A stretch of DNA of 64,000 bases from Ferrimonas balearica DSM 9799 (GTDB lineage Bacteria > Pseudomonadota > Gammaproteobacteria > Enterobacterales > Shewanellaceae). The stretch lies in the NCBI RefSeq assembly GCF_000148645.1, contig NC_014541.1, positions 1,736,001 through 1,800,000 on the forward strand, written 5' to 3'. This document shows positions 53,209 through 61,520 of this stretch, in pieces. The notes below the pieces were generated by a model. The model searched no databases. It saw only the letters and a list, made by a program, of their open reading frames with translations, and had not been told where the DNA came from. A program made the position numbers and the translations under genes. Each line of letters opens with the position of its first letter. Position 1 is the first letter of the stretch.

Positions 53209-53329
53209 GGAGGGCTCCTTCACGATGACGCATCATAGAATGAAGGATACTCGCTCCTGAAACATTTGGGCTGACGCCGCGGCGGTCAGCGTAACATCGT
53301 GGATGAATGAGCGGAGGAGTTCTGGTGCA

Positions 53330-53632
53330 TTACAGACGGGTGCGGTCCAATCCTTTGCTGTCCCGGAAAGCCTGACTGTAGGCTGATTGCGCCTCTTGTT
53401 GATGGCGCCCCAAACGCTGGCACTCATTCTCACTCAGGCTCATGCTGCCCACCGCCTGGCGACGGGCGATCTCTTCACCGGACAGGGTTTGCATCGGTTG
53501 GTGTTGGGCGAAATAGGTGTGAAATTGGCATAGGCGGGCGTCGCTCCAGCTTTGGATGGTTTCCATGCTCCAGATTGATAGCGAGCATCCGCTCAGTAAC
53601 GAAACGCAAGCCATAGACAGCAGTGTTTTCAT
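53330..53632 (-). CDS. Small lipoprotein, unknown
   Basis: A 100-residue protein with a lipobox (MACVSLLSGCS, Cys about 16). The mature part is polar with one cysteine pair (ARLCQFHTYFAQ, NECQRLGRHQ) and a helical tail AQSAYSQAFRDSKGLD. GGAGGTG lies 5 bases before the ATG. No family recognised. It stands between the DUF1097 gene and the tRNA-Pro repeat array. Confidence 0.65.
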   Translation of the reverse strand: MKTLLSMACVSLLSGCSLSIWSMETIQSWSDARLCQFHTYFAQHQPMQTLSGEEIARRQAVGSMSLSENECQRLGRHQQEAQSAYSQAFRDSKGLDRTRL

Positions 53633-53872
53633 CGCTTCACCTCCACCCTGATAGAGCGGCCATCTTGTTGTGATACTGAGGTAATAACGTTCAATGATGT
53701 TAACAACAGTGAGCTCGATCAAACTCGGCTGTGCAAGGTGGGGGAAAGTTCTTCAGGTTGAGAGGTTGGTCGCGCCTTGGTGCTCGTCGTCACCTCCTAT
53801 CCCTGGCGGAGGTCGAAACGCCATTGCCTGTAGAGCCATGAGCGAGCGCTGTGCCGACGGGGGAGACGATGC

Positions 53873-53901
53873 AAAAGCTCATCTCTTTCGAGACGGGCTT
53901 C
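53873..53901 (-). terminator. Last hairpin of the tRNA-Pro repeat array
   Basis: AGCTCATCTC / GAGACGGGCT hairpin with only a short T-run (four T) on the minus strand. It is a partial repeat unit and would end any transcript that passes the four full units. Confidence 0.55.
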
Positions 53902-53912
53902 TTAGGATGATT

Positions 53913-54407
53913 TGGTCGGCCAGAGCGGATTTAACCCGGTCCGACGCTCGGTCCGACCCCAAACGCCAATGGCGTTTTACGGGGGCGGAGAGGCAAAAAA
54001 GCCCCAACCTGACGGTTAGGGCTTCTTAGGATGATTTGGTCGGCCAGAGCGGATTTGACCCGGTCCGACGCTCGGTCCGACCCCAAACGCCAACGGCGTT
54101 TTACGGGGGCGAAGAGGCAAAAAAGCCCATCTCTTTCGAGACGGGCTTTTTAGGGTAATTTGGTCGGCCAGAGCGGATTTGACCCGGTCCGACGCTCGGT
54201 CCGACCCCAAACGCCAACGGCGTTTTGAGGGGGCGGAGAAGCAAAAAGCCCATCTCTTTCGAGACGGGCTTTTTAGGATGATTTGGTCGGCCAGAGCGGA
54301 TTTGACCCGGTCCGACGCTCGGTCCGACCCCAAACGCCAACGGCGTTTTACGGGGGCGAAGAGGCAAAAAAGCCCATCTCTTTCGAGACGGGCTTCTTAG
54401 GATGATT
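53913..54407 (-). repeat. Four tandem 124-bp units carrying the 3' end of tRNA-Pro, spacer and terminator
   Basis: Unit starts (TGG of the CCA end) lie at 53913, 54037, 54161 and 54284, then the tRNA gene at 54408; periods are 124, 124, 123 and 124 bp. On the minus strand each unit reads: terminator hairpin, GC-rich spacer with hairpin AACGCC / GGCGTT and twice GGTCGGAC / GTCGGACC, then a 3' tRNA-like segment ending CTCTGGCCGACCA. The T-arm is altered in all units (GGGTCAAATCCGC for GGTTCAAATCCTC). Layout resembles the rtT repeats of E. coli tyrT. Confidence 0.9.
54366..54394 (-). terminator. Terminator directly after tRNA-Pro, locus 1
   Basis: A 10-bp stem AGCCCGTCTC / GAGATGGGCT with loop GAAA and six T on the minus strand. 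The same hairpin is repeated in most units of the array. Confidence 0.85.
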
Positions 54408-54484
54408 TGGTCGGCCAGAGAGGATTTGAACCTCCGACCCCCGACACCCCATGACGGTGCGCTACCAGGCTGCGCTACTGGCCG
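54408..54484 (-). tRNA. proL: tRNA-Pro (anticodon GGG), locus 1
   Basis: A 77-base gene including encoded CCA. Acceptor CGGCCAG / CTGGCCG with A73; D arm GCGCAGCCTGGTAGCGC; anticodon loop ATGGGGT (anticodon GGG); T arm GGAGG TTCAAAT CCTCT. The anticodon arm and D arm are the same as I recall for E. coli proL. A promoter (TTGCAT, 16 bp, TAAACT) lies upstream on the minus strand. Confidence 0.96.
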
Positions 54485-54496
54485 AAAACGAGGCTT

Positions 54497-54524
54497 AGTT
54501 TATGCCCTTGAGCCGGGGATGCAA
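54497..54524 (-). promoter_or_regulatory. Promoter of tRNA-Pro locus 1
   Basis: TTGCAT at 54519-54524 and TAAACT at 54497-54502 with a 16-bp spacer, read on the minus strand. CCCTTGCA around the -35 is shared with locus 2. Confidence 0.6.
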
Positions 54525-54586
54525 GGGCTTTTTTCTTCTGATAAATCGTTTGCTTAGCGTTTGCGCAAATCGGTTATTCCGTCGAC

Positions 54587-54892
54587 TTATGCGGACTTCT
54601 TCATGCGCTTCATGGCACATTTGCAGGCACGTCCTTCCAGGGCTGGGCAGCCTTTACAGGGACGCCGCTTAAGGGGCGTCATCACGTCAGGGGTGCCGGG
54701 AAAGAGAGTAAAGACCGGCGCTTTACCCTCCTTCAATAACTCGGCGACCCAGTTCTGAGCCAACGACTCACGTTGTTTCTTGCTGAGCTCCGGCAGCGCC
54801 TGTTGCTCCTTCAACGCTTTTTTCAGCGCCTTGGTCACAGCTTTAGCGGTTTTCTTGTCACGCTTCTTCTGGGCCTTTACTGCTTTTGACAT
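54587..54892 (-). CDS. Small lysine-rich protein with C-terminal cysteine cluster
   Basis: A 101-residue basic protein. The first 40 residues are Lys/Ala-rich (AVKAQKKRDKKTAKAVTKAL) and helical. A middle segment SLAQNWVAELLKEGKAPVFT LFPGTPDV precedes four cysteines in RPCKGCPALEGRACKCAMKR, a possible zinc site. Nucleic-acid binding is plausible but unproven. GGAG lies 9 bases before the ATG. No named family. Confidence 0.65.
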   Translation of the reverse strand: MSKAVKAQKKRDKKTAKAVTKALKKALKEQQALPELSKKQRESLAQNWVAELLKEGKAPVFTLFPGTPDVMTPLKRRPCKGCPALEGRACKCAMKRMKKSA

Positions 54893-54962
54893 CGTCTGCT
54901 CCAGAGCAAATCAACCATACTGGCATCATTCTAAATAAGAAGCATTCCCATTCAAATGAATT

Positions 54963-57260
54963 TTATTGTGGGTGAAAACGAATGTCGGGTTCGCCCTCAA
55001 TGGCGCGAAGCTCGGTTCGACGGTAATCCCCCTTGGCGTAGGCTTCGGCCTGGTCAGCAAAATGGGGAGAAAATGGAATGCCACTTTGCCCCAATGGCGA
55101 GATGGCATGGCCCTTAAAGGGCTCGGCCAGGTCGACCAGGCGGCGGGTTGATGGGCCAAAGGTCGCGATGGGATGGGTCTCCCCGTAGCGATAGGCCATG
55201 TTGTTGATGGCGCGCTTTGAGCCTGTGATGGCCAACCCCGGTCCCTCGAACAAGGCGGCGAGGGCGGGCACCTCACCTAATGGATGGCGATGGCGCATCT
55301 GGCCCTGATTTTCCCACAGCGGGATGGGTTGGGGCAGAGCGGCCAGTGCATCGGCCCAGGCGGCGCGAAGTATGTCCTGACGCCGTTCAGCGGTGGCGGT
55401 GCCGGTGTGATCCCACCACGGAGAGTGGGGGTCATGCAGCAGCTCCGCCATTATGCGATCCACCAGTGATTGGCGCTGCAGCGCTTCGAAACGCTCGGCC
55501 CCCAGTTCATCTTCCAGCACAGTACGAAGCAGGGACTGGTAGACCGCTTCAATCAAGGTGGGAGCGGCACTTTGGGGGTGGTAGCGGCCATCCCAACGGG
55601 CCAGCAGGTCACGCTCCGGTCCGGGCTCAACCGTATCCAACAACAACGCTTTAAGCTGCTCGGCACGGCCATTGCGGGAGTCGGTTTGTACCGCTTTAAG
55701 CTGATCCAGTTGCCAGATCGGCTGGGCTGAAAGCGCTTGCTCCAGCAGGGCGGGGCGGAACGTCGGCGCGTAGTATCCGGCCCGCTCCAGTGATTGCCAG
55801 GGTCCGCCATAGGGGTGGTTGGCGGAAAAGACGATGCCGGATGGCGGATTGATGTAGCGAGGGTTGTCGCTGTAAGGGTGGTACCCCAGAGGAAGTGTGG
55901 CGCTGATGCTGCCATCCAGCACCAATGCACCACTGACGCCCGGAGCGCGCTGTAGGTAACGGGCAACCGCCCACTTGGCAATATTGCCCTCGGTATCGCC
56001 ATACAGGACGTTCACACCGGGCGACCAGATGGGCTCCAGCGCCGCCTCAAAGCTGGCCATATCTTCGCTTTGCAGCAGTTGATAGAGGCCGGTTAACGGT
56101 CGGTTTCGTGGTTCTGTGAAAGTCCACTGCAGTGCCGTCGGCTCCGGCAGGTTCAGCACGGCGTCAACACGGGGACCGTGCAGACTCTGGCGCACGGTCA
56201 GGGTCTCGGTGGTGCCATCACTGATGTGGATGGTTTCGACGTGGGCGGTGTAGGGGCGCGGCTGATCATCGAATTGGTAGCCTTCTCCTGCGGGTGTCAG
56301 ACGATAGAGGTCAGCATCGTCGTTGAGCAACATGGTTAACCCCCATACCCGCTCCGGTGTCCGTCCCAGCAGGGGCAACGGCAGCCCGGGCAGGTAGTAG
56401 CCGTAGAGCTGACGATTTGGGGTGTGCAGTTGAGCTTCGTACCACACCTGAGGGGTGGAAAACGCGATATGGGGGTCATTGGCAAACAGGGGCGCGCCAC
56501 TGGCACTGCGTTGAGGGCTGATCACCCAACCGTTAGAGCCCTGCAGGGTGCCTAATGGCAGGCGTTGGTCCAGAGTGGCGGCGGCGTCCTGCCAGGCGGT
56601 CAGCTCCTGATCGGTTAACTGGGCGGGGTAGTCATCGGGCCAACCACTGACCAGAGCCGGGTGGTAGATGGGGTCGAGCTTGGCCACCAGGGCGGTTAGC
56701 AAGGGGTCTTGCTTAAAGGCACTGGTAAAGCTGTGGGCCATATAGCTCAGCGTGGCAAAGGCGTCGACCCGGGAGAAGGGCTCAGGCTGCAGACCCAGCA
56801 GGCGGTATTCCATTGGTGCAGGCAGGGTGGCAATGGCCTGATTGACCCCCTGATAGTAGGCATCGACCCATTCGGTCAGTTCCGGTTCGGAGGCTTCCAT
56901 CTGGCTGACCTGGACCTGGGCCCAGTGGCGGGTACCCAGAGTGCGGAAAAGCCGGTCGGTCGGCAAGCCTGGTGCACCAAGCAGAGCGGCGACTTCCCCT
57001 TTGCCGACCCGGCGCAGCAGGTCCATCTGGAACAGACGCTCCTGAGCATGTAACCACCCCAGCGCCCGCAGTGCGTCCTGGTCTTGCGCTGCCTCAATCG
57101 TGGGTACGCCAAACTCGTCAAACTTGACCGACACCGGCGCTTGCAGTCCGGGCAGGGTGTTGCTGCCCTGATATTCGGGTTGTTGGTGGGTAATGCCGGC
57201 CCAGGTGGCCACCGCAGCCGCCCCGGCACACAGTGCCACGACGCCAATCCATCGGTTCAT
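54963..57260 (-). CDS. Penicillin acylase family (Ntn-hydrolase) protein
   Basis: A 765-residue periplasmic hydrolase precursor. A membrane/signal segment (VVALCAGAAAVATWAGI) is followed by the alpha chain. The autocleavage site is LQGSNGWVISP, where Ser242 becomes the N-terminal nucleophile of the beta chain. Beta-chain marks: PLFANDPHIAFSTPQVWYEA and GLTMLLNDDADLY. The group hydrolyses amides such as penicillin G, acyl-homoserine lactones or other N-acyl compounds; the substrate is not predictable here. Lies between the two tRNA-Pro loci. Confidence 0.88.
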   Translation of the reverse strand: MNRWIGVVALCAGAAAVATWAGITHQQPEYQGSNTLPGLQAPVSVKFDEFGVPTIEAAQDQDALRALGWLHAQERLFQMDLLRRVGKGEVAALLGAPGLPTDRLFRTLGTRHWAQVQVSQMEASEPELTEWVDAYYQGVNQAIATLPAPMEYRLLGLQPEPFSRVDAFATLSYMAHSFTSAFKQDPLLTALVAKLDPIYHPALVSGWPDDYPAQLTDQELTAWQDAAATLDQRLPLGTLQGSNGWVISPQRSASGAPLFANDPHIAFSTPQVWYEAQLHTPNRQLYGYYLPGLPLPLLGRTPERVWGLTMLLNDDADLYRLTPAGEGYQFDDQPRPYTAHVETIHISDGTTETLTVRQSLHGPRVDAVLNLPEPTALQWTFTEPRNRPLTGLYQLLQSEDMASFEAALEPIWSPGVNVLYGDTEGNIAKWAVARYLQRAPGVSGALVLDGSISATLPLGYHPYSDNPRYINPPSGIVFSANHPYGGPWQSLERAGYYAPTFRPALLEQALSAQPIWQLDQLKAVQTDSRNGRAEQLKALLLDTVEPGPERDLLARWDGRYHPQSAAPTLIEAVYQSLLRTVLEDELGAERFEALQRQSLVDRIMAELLHDPHSPWWDHTGTATAERRQDILRAAWADALAALPQPIPLWENQGQMRHRHPLGEVPALAALFEGPGLAITGSKRAINNMAYRYGETHPIATFGPSTRRLVDLAEPFKGHAISPLGQSGIPFSPHFADQAEAYAKGDYRRTELRAIEGEPDIRFHPQ

Positions 57261-57359
57261 GGTCTCTCCTTTATCTGTTCACGATAGGTTAACCATTGCG
57301 CCAACCGAATCCCAGAGGACAGATCATCACATTTAGAAACGATTTGCTCAGATAACAGA

Positions 57360-57460
57360 TTGACCCGGGTTCATGGGACAACTAGCTTTGTAAGCACGGG
57401 TCAGGTATCCCAACCACCCGTTGGCAACCAGTGCCCCCGCCTGTGCGGGGGATTTTTTTG
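57360..57460 (+). ncRNA. Candidate small RNA with promoter and terminator
   Basis: TTGACC at 57360-57365, 17-bp spacer, TAGCTT at 57383-57388 (promoter-like). The predicted transcript of roughly 65 nt has a hairpin ACGGGT / ACCCGT and ends in a strong terminator (CCCCCGC / GCGGGGG at 57434-57451, then seven T). No coding potential is convincing. No known RNA family is recognised. Confidence 0.4.
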
Positions 57461-57528
57461 CCTGTTAATCGGTGCCGGGACGCGTGCAAGAAGACCCAGT
57501 GCTGCGATGTTTGATTGGGCAGCAAACG

Positions 57529-57559
57529 AAAAAGCGCCAACCGTTCGGTTAGCGCTTTT
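57529..57559. terminator. Bidirectional terminator after the locus 2 array
   Basis: Stem GCGC-AACCG / CGGTT-GCGC with one mismatch, flanked by A-run and T-run. Confidence 0.8.
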
Positions 57560-57569
57560 CTCTTAAAAA

Positions 57570-57825
57570 TGGTCGGCCAGAGAGGATTTGACCCGGTCCG
57601 ACGCTCGGTCCGACCCCAAACGCCAACGGCGTTTTAAGGGGGCGGAAAGCAAAAAAGCCTGACTCTTTCGAAGGGGGCGCCTAGCCTCAGGCTTTTTCTA
57701 AAAATGGTCGGCCAGAGAGGATTTAACCCGGTCCGACGCTCGGTCCGACCCCAAACGCCAACGGCGTTTTAAGGGGGCGGAAAGCAAAAAAGCCTGACTC
57801 TTTCGAATCAGGCTTTTTCTAAAAA
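57570..57825 (-). repeat. Two tandem units carrying the tRNA-Pro 3' end, spacer and terminator (locus 2)
   Basis: Unit starts at 57570 and 57705, then the tRNA at 57826; periods 135 and 121 bp. The spacer (GGTCGGAC repeats, AACGCC hairpin) is almost the same as at locus 1, 3.4 kb away. The distal unit has about 14 extra bases inside its terminator hairpin, which likely weakens it. The acceptor-side base differs between loci (GAGAGG here, GAGCGG at locus 1), so each locus is internally homogenised. Confidence 0.9.
57785..57816 (-). terminator. Terminator directly after tRNA-Pro, locus 2
   Basis: Stem AGCCTGA / TCAGGCT with six T on the minus strand. Confidence 0.85.
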
Positions 57826-57902
57826 TGGTCGGCCAGAGAGGATTTGAACCTCCGACCCCCGACACCCCATGACGGTGCGCTACCAGGCTGCGCTACTGGC
57901 CG
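57826..57902 (-). tRNA. proL: tRNA-Pro (anticodon GGG), locus 2
   Basis: A 77-base gene with the same sequence as locus 1, including the encoded CCA, anticodon GGG and all arms. Its own promoter (TTGCAA, 16 bp, TATTAT) lies upstream. Two copies 3.4 kb apart in the same direction could recombine and delete the penicillin acylase gene. Confidence 0.96.
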
Positions 57903-57914
57903 ACAACGGAGGCC

Positions 57915-57942
57915 ATAATACGGTTATCCCCGCCAATTGCAA
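57915..57942 (-). promoter_or_regulatory. Promoter of tRNA-Pro locus 2
   Basis: TTGCAA (57937-57942), 16-bp spacer, TATTAT (57915-57920), 12 bases from the tRNA 5' end. Confidence 0.7.
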
Positions 57943-57985
57943 GGGCAGCGCGGTTTAAGCGCTGCATCTTTGCGCAATCCCGGTC

Positions 57986-59773
57986 TTAACGGGCAAGGAA
58001 TCGCCGACCTTCTTCCATAACCCCAAGCAGGACCTGCACATCCAGGCCGGCATCCCGGCGTCGCTTGTACTCGGGCGAGTAGACCCGGTACTCCCCGTGC
58101 TTGTCGATCACGGTGATGGATTTATTGGTGCGGATCGCAAAGTTGCGGTCACTGCCCATCACCAGGAACGGGTTGACCGGCGGTTGGTAAAGGTTATCGC
58201 CGAGGCTGTAGTCGCTGGTGGGGTTCTCGCAGCCCATCAGGCGGGTCATCAGACTGCCAACCAGGCCGTAATGGCTGGTTTGGTGGGTTGCGGTCCACGC
58301 GCCGTCACCGGGGAAGCGGATCAACATCGGCACCTGAGTGGCCCCCGCCGAGAAGTTTCGCTGCACGCTGGCGTCAGTGGTAAAGACCTGGCCATGGGTA
58401 CCGGTAAGGATCACCAGAGTATCGTCGCTGACGCCGCTGAGCAGTCGGTTCAACTCGCCGTCAAGGAAGTGCAACGACTGGCGGTATTGGTTATACAGAA
58501 CCCGCTCGGCGTAGTTGAGCTTTGGATCAGCCTGAACACTGGGAATGCCTACGGAACCAACCGGAGTGCTGTAGTAGGCCGGTGCGTGGTAGGTCACCAA
58601 CGCAAACTGCGGGCCATTGGCGTTTGCCAGTAAGTCCAATACTTCGTCGGTGGTACTGCTGTCCTGCTGGGCCGGGTTGTTTTCGTCCTGCAGCGGGGCA
58701 ACGTGGAACGGGGCCAGCATGGCACTGACACTGCGGCTATTGGGCAGGTTGGGGTCACCAAACAGTGAGAAGTCGTAGCCCTGCTCGGCCAGTTGGTCAA
58801 TCAGGACCGGTGTTTTCTTATCGGCATTCAGAGACACTTCATAGGCGGGAAGCATCCCGTACAGCAAGCTGTAGAGACCACTATGGTATTGGTTGCCACC
58901 ACTGAAATGGCGTGGGAACCAATGGCTGCTTTGGGCCAGTTCAAGCAACTTGGGCATGGTCTGTTGGTCGACCATGTCAGCGCGCCAGGCATCGACGGCC
59001 ACCAGCAGAATATTGGGGGTGGTTCTCGGGTGGCACTGCATCGCCGACAACGGATAACTCAGTTGCCGGGTGGGGGCCGCGCTGCGCTCAGCTTTGGCCA
59101 GGCTGTCTTCATCCACCAGGCCCTGACGGGTCATAAAGCTCTTGGCCGTGGCCGGGTAGTGCAGCGGGAACATGTCGTCCTGCTGAGTGATCGGGCGATA
59201 CACCGTGGCATCGGCCCAGACATGGACGAAATGGGTGGCGAAGAAGCAGGTCATCAGGGTGCCGACCACCTTGGTGCCCAGCTTGCGCCGCCGTACCCGA
59301 TGAAGTCGCTTCCACAGGCCATTGGCCAACACCAGTTGCAGGGCAAACAGCAGCAGTGGGCCCGCGACCAGCAGAGGTGTGTTCAGCAGTGCCAGCAAGT
59401 CACTGGCGGCGACATCGAGAACAAAAGGATTGAGGTGAAGACGATAGTGGTCAAAGACCAGCGTATCGAACAGCAGGGCGCTTTGGCCAAGCGTGGCCAC
59501 CACCGCAGCGTAGCCGCGCAAGATGCGGGAGAAGGGCAACAACAAGGTGACCGGGAACAGAGTCAACAGATACACCGCGAAGCCAAGGAAGGCGAAATGG
59601 CCCACCAGGTTGGTCAGCAGGTAGCCCTGCCCAAGCAGAGTCTCTGGCCAGCCTTCGGTGGCGATATAGCGGGTGGCGATCAGCATCGCCAGGATCATGT
59701 TGAAAAAGGTAAACCAGTGTCCCCACAGCACCAGCTGTGACACTTTGTCCTTCTGTTGTTCTTGTGCGTGCAT
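57986..59773 (-). CDS. yejM: YejM/PbgA/LapC inner-membrane sulfatase-like protein
   Basis: A 595-residue protein. Five N-terminal transmembrane helices (DUF3413; FFNMILAMLIATRYIATEGW to GPLLLFALQLVLANGLWKRL) are followed by a periplasmic sulfatase-like domain (NILLVAVDAWRADMVDQQTM, FSGGNQYHSGLYSLLYGMLP, DDTLVILTGTHGQVF). The nucleophile position has Ser-Gly rather than Cys, as in YejM. E. coli YejM (PbgA, LapC) controls LpxC turnover and LPS level by holding LapB. Pairs with yejL upstream. Confidence 0.93.
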   Translation of the reverse strand: MHAQEQQKDKVSQLVLWGHWFTFFNMILAMLIATRYIATEGWPETLLGQGYLLTNLVGHFAFLGFAVYLLTLFPVTLLLPFSRILRGYAAVVATLGQSALLFDTLVFDHYRLHLNPFVLDVAASDLLALLNTPLLVAGPLLLFALQLVLANGLWKRLHRVRRRKLGTKVVGTLMTCFFATHFVHVWADATVYRPITQQDDMFPLHYPATAKSFMTRQGLVDEDSLAKAERSAAPTRQLSYPLSAMQCHPRTTPNILLVAVDAWRADMVDQQTMPKLLELAQSSHWFPRHFSGGNQYHSGLYSLLYGMLPAYEVSLNADKKTPVLIDQLAEQGYDFSLFGDPNLPNSRSVSAMLAPFHVAPLQDENNPAQQDSSTTDEVLDLLANANGPQFALVTYHAPAYYSTPVGSVGIPSVQADPKLNYAERVLYNQYRQSLHFLDGELNRLLSGVSDDTLVILTGTHGQVFTTDASVQRNFSAGATQVPMLIRFPGDGAWTATHQTSHYGLVGSLMTRLMGCENPTSDYSLGDNLYQPPVNPFLVMGSDRNFAIRTNKSITVIDKHGEYRVYSPEYKRRRDAGLDVQVLLGVMEEGRRFLAR

Positions 59774-59850
59774 GCGGTGGCTCGGCGCCCGATTGTGCTG
59801 TTTATCCTACGGTGAAAGAAACGACAATTCCAGCCAAGAATTTCAGCTGG

Positions 59851-60078
59851 TTAGGCGTCCGAACGACCGTTTACTGAGGCTTTCAGCGCTTCAGCGAACT
59901 GTTCGGCGATGGGGCCGCGAACCGCCGGGCTGACCTTGCTGTTGATCAGTACGGTGGCGGCGTTGCCCAGAGCCATCAAAGCCAGGTCGGTTGGGGTCTT
60001 GCGCTTTTCCAGCACCAGCAGCAGCTCGTGCAGCAGCTCTTCAACCTGTTCATTGCTGTATTTGGAAACGATAGCCAT
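59851..60078 (-). CDS. yejL: YejL family protein (UPF0352)
   Basis: A 75-residue protein: [39 protein letters not shown] and [18 protein letters not shown], all matching YejL. It sits 77 bp before yejM, the universal order in gammaproteobacteria, and is divergent from yejK. Function unknown; a small helical dimer. Confidence 0.92.
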   Translation of the reverse strand: MAIVSKYSNEQVEELLHELLLVLEKRKTPTDLALMALGNAATVLINSKVSPAVRGPIAEQFAEALKASVNGRSDA

Positions 60079-60258
60079 GGGGGAGTCCTGTTACGTGGTA
60101 ATGGGTGGGGGCCCGACACTTAGGAGGGGCCGAACCGGCGCGGGATTGTACCCGAATCTCTTGCAGATATCGCTATCACCTATCGAAAAAAGGGGGGTGC
60201 CCTTTGGCTTACCCCTCTTATAATAGGTGGCTTTGTGCCCTCCTCGTTCGTGGTGATT

Positions 60259-61311
60259 ATGAGCCTTAAGATCGATCAAGCCATTCTGCACGCGGTGATC
60301 CGCTCTGAAGATGGCCAACTGCAGTGCAAACTGCGCCCTCAACCCCTCAGTCATTCCAACGCGCTCGATGACCTCGTCGGCGAGTTGCACCGCCTCTACA
60401 CCGCCAAAGCGGGCAAGGGCTACGGCCACTTCGGTGCGCCACTGGGTGACGATGGTGAACCGATGGGTGACACCAATGACGCGTTCCGCGAAGCCCTGAT
60501 CGCCTGGCGGGCCGGTGAGAAAGGGTTCGTTGAGTTCTCCGCTGAGGCTGGCCAGTTGCTGGGTCAGGAGCTGGGTAAGTACGACTTTGCCACTGGTGGC
60601 TACCTGCTGATGGCGGCCTACAACCATGTGGCGTCCGATTACCTGTTCGTTGCACTGCTCTCTCCCAAGCCTTCGGTATCGGTGTCTGACGAGATGGAAG
60701 TGCAGGGCAGTGAACACCTGGACCTGAGCAATCTGCAGCTGGCAGCCCGCATCGACCTGACTGAGTGGCAGGCGGACCCCACCTCCAAAAAGTACCTGAC
60801 CTTTGTAAAGGGCCGGGCTGGTCGCAAGGTGGCGGATTTCTTCCTCGACTTTATGGGGTGCGTCGAAGGGGTGAACGCTAAGGCGCAGAACCAGCAACTG
60901 ATGAAGGCGGTAGAAGATTTCGTTGCCGACACCGAGCTGGATAAAGGCGAGCGCCAGCAGGCCCGTGACGCGGTATTCGATTACTGCAAAAGCCAGGTGG
61001 CTGTGGGCGAGCCGATCCAGCTTAAAGACGTGTCTGATGAGCTGGCCGATCAGGGCCTCGACGCGTTTTATCAATTCACCTCCAATGGCGCCTACGACCT
61101 GGAAGAGACCTTCCCGGCGGACCAATCCACCTTGCGCGCACTGAAAAAATTCAGTGGCACCGGTGGTGGTGTCTCAGTGAGTTTTGATGCACAGCATCTG
61201 GGTGAGCGGGTTCAGTGGGATCCGGTACGCGACACTCTGACCATTCACGGTGTGCCGCCGAACCTGCTGGATCAGCTGAAACGCCGCCTGGCGGGTGAAA
61301 AGGACGACTAA
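60259..61311 (+). CDS. yejK: YejK nucleoid-associated protein
   Basis: A 350-residue protein: [63 protein letters not shown]-type [19 protein letters not shown], then [19 protein letters not shown]. This is the NdpA/YejK family, which binds DNA and topoisomerase IV. I use the ATG at 60259, matching the family N-terminus, although the ribosome binding site is weak. A TATAAT at 60219-60224 may be its -10 element. Confidence 0.93.
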   Translation: MSLKIDQAILHAVIRSEDGQLQCKLRPQPLSHSNALDDLVGELHRLYTAKAGKGYGHFGAPLGDDGEPMGDTNDAFREALIAWRAGEKGFVEFSAEAGQLLGQELGKYDFATGGYLLMAAYNHVASDYLFVALLSPKPSVSVSDEMEVQGSEHLDLSNLQLAARIDLTEWQADPTSKKYLTFVKGRAGRKVADFFLDFMGCVEGVNAKAQNQQLMKAVEDFVADTELDKGERQQARDAVFDYCKSQVAVGEPIQLKDVSDELADQGLDAFYQFTSNGAYDLEETFPADQSTLRALKKFSGTGGGVSVSFDAQHLGERVQWDPVRDTLTIHGVPPNLLDQLKRRLAGEKDD

Positions 61312-61355
61312 GTTTTGTTCGAACCCGCCGCGAGTGAATGGCTACCCGCTTTGGG

Positions 61356-61369
61356 TGAATAAATATATG
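61356..61369 (+). promoter_or_regulatory. Possible ArgR box (distal)
   Basis: TGAATAAATATATG matches the ARG box TGAATAATTATTCA at 10 of 14 positions by eye. Confidence 0.25.
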
Positions 61370-61454
61370 TGACCTTCATCGCATTTTTGTCTGGGTGAGG
61401 GGGTTTCCAATCCTGATGGTTAGGGGTACTCTGTGCCCCGTCAACCACTCACAT

Positions 61455-61468
61455 TGAATATTCATTCA
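61455..61468 (+). promoter_or_regulatory. Possible ArgR box (proximal)
   Basis: TGAATATTCATTCA matches TGAATAATTATTCA at 12 of 14 positions by eye. It lies 53 bp before the chosen start of the YjiH-family gene. Confidence 0.4.
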
Positions 61469-61520
61469 TGTGAATGAGGCGAACCCCCAAACCCAGAAGT
61501 ACGATAAGAGGGTCGAAGCC

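Larger units (their letters stand above)
57261..57569. other. Intergenic region holding a candidate small RNA
   Basis: No protein gene is convincing. It contains a promoter-like pair and terminator for a possible small RNA (listed separately) and the terminator closing the locus 2 repeats. Confidence 0.45.

Noticed and set aside
53900..54400. Open reading frames across the tRNA-Pro repeats
   Set aside because: They arise from the repeat period and have no ribosome binding sites or protein-like features.
53868..54407. CRISPR array
   Set aside because: Units are 124 bp and repeat in full, with no short repeat/variable spacer alternation; they are derived from a tRNA 3' end and terminators.
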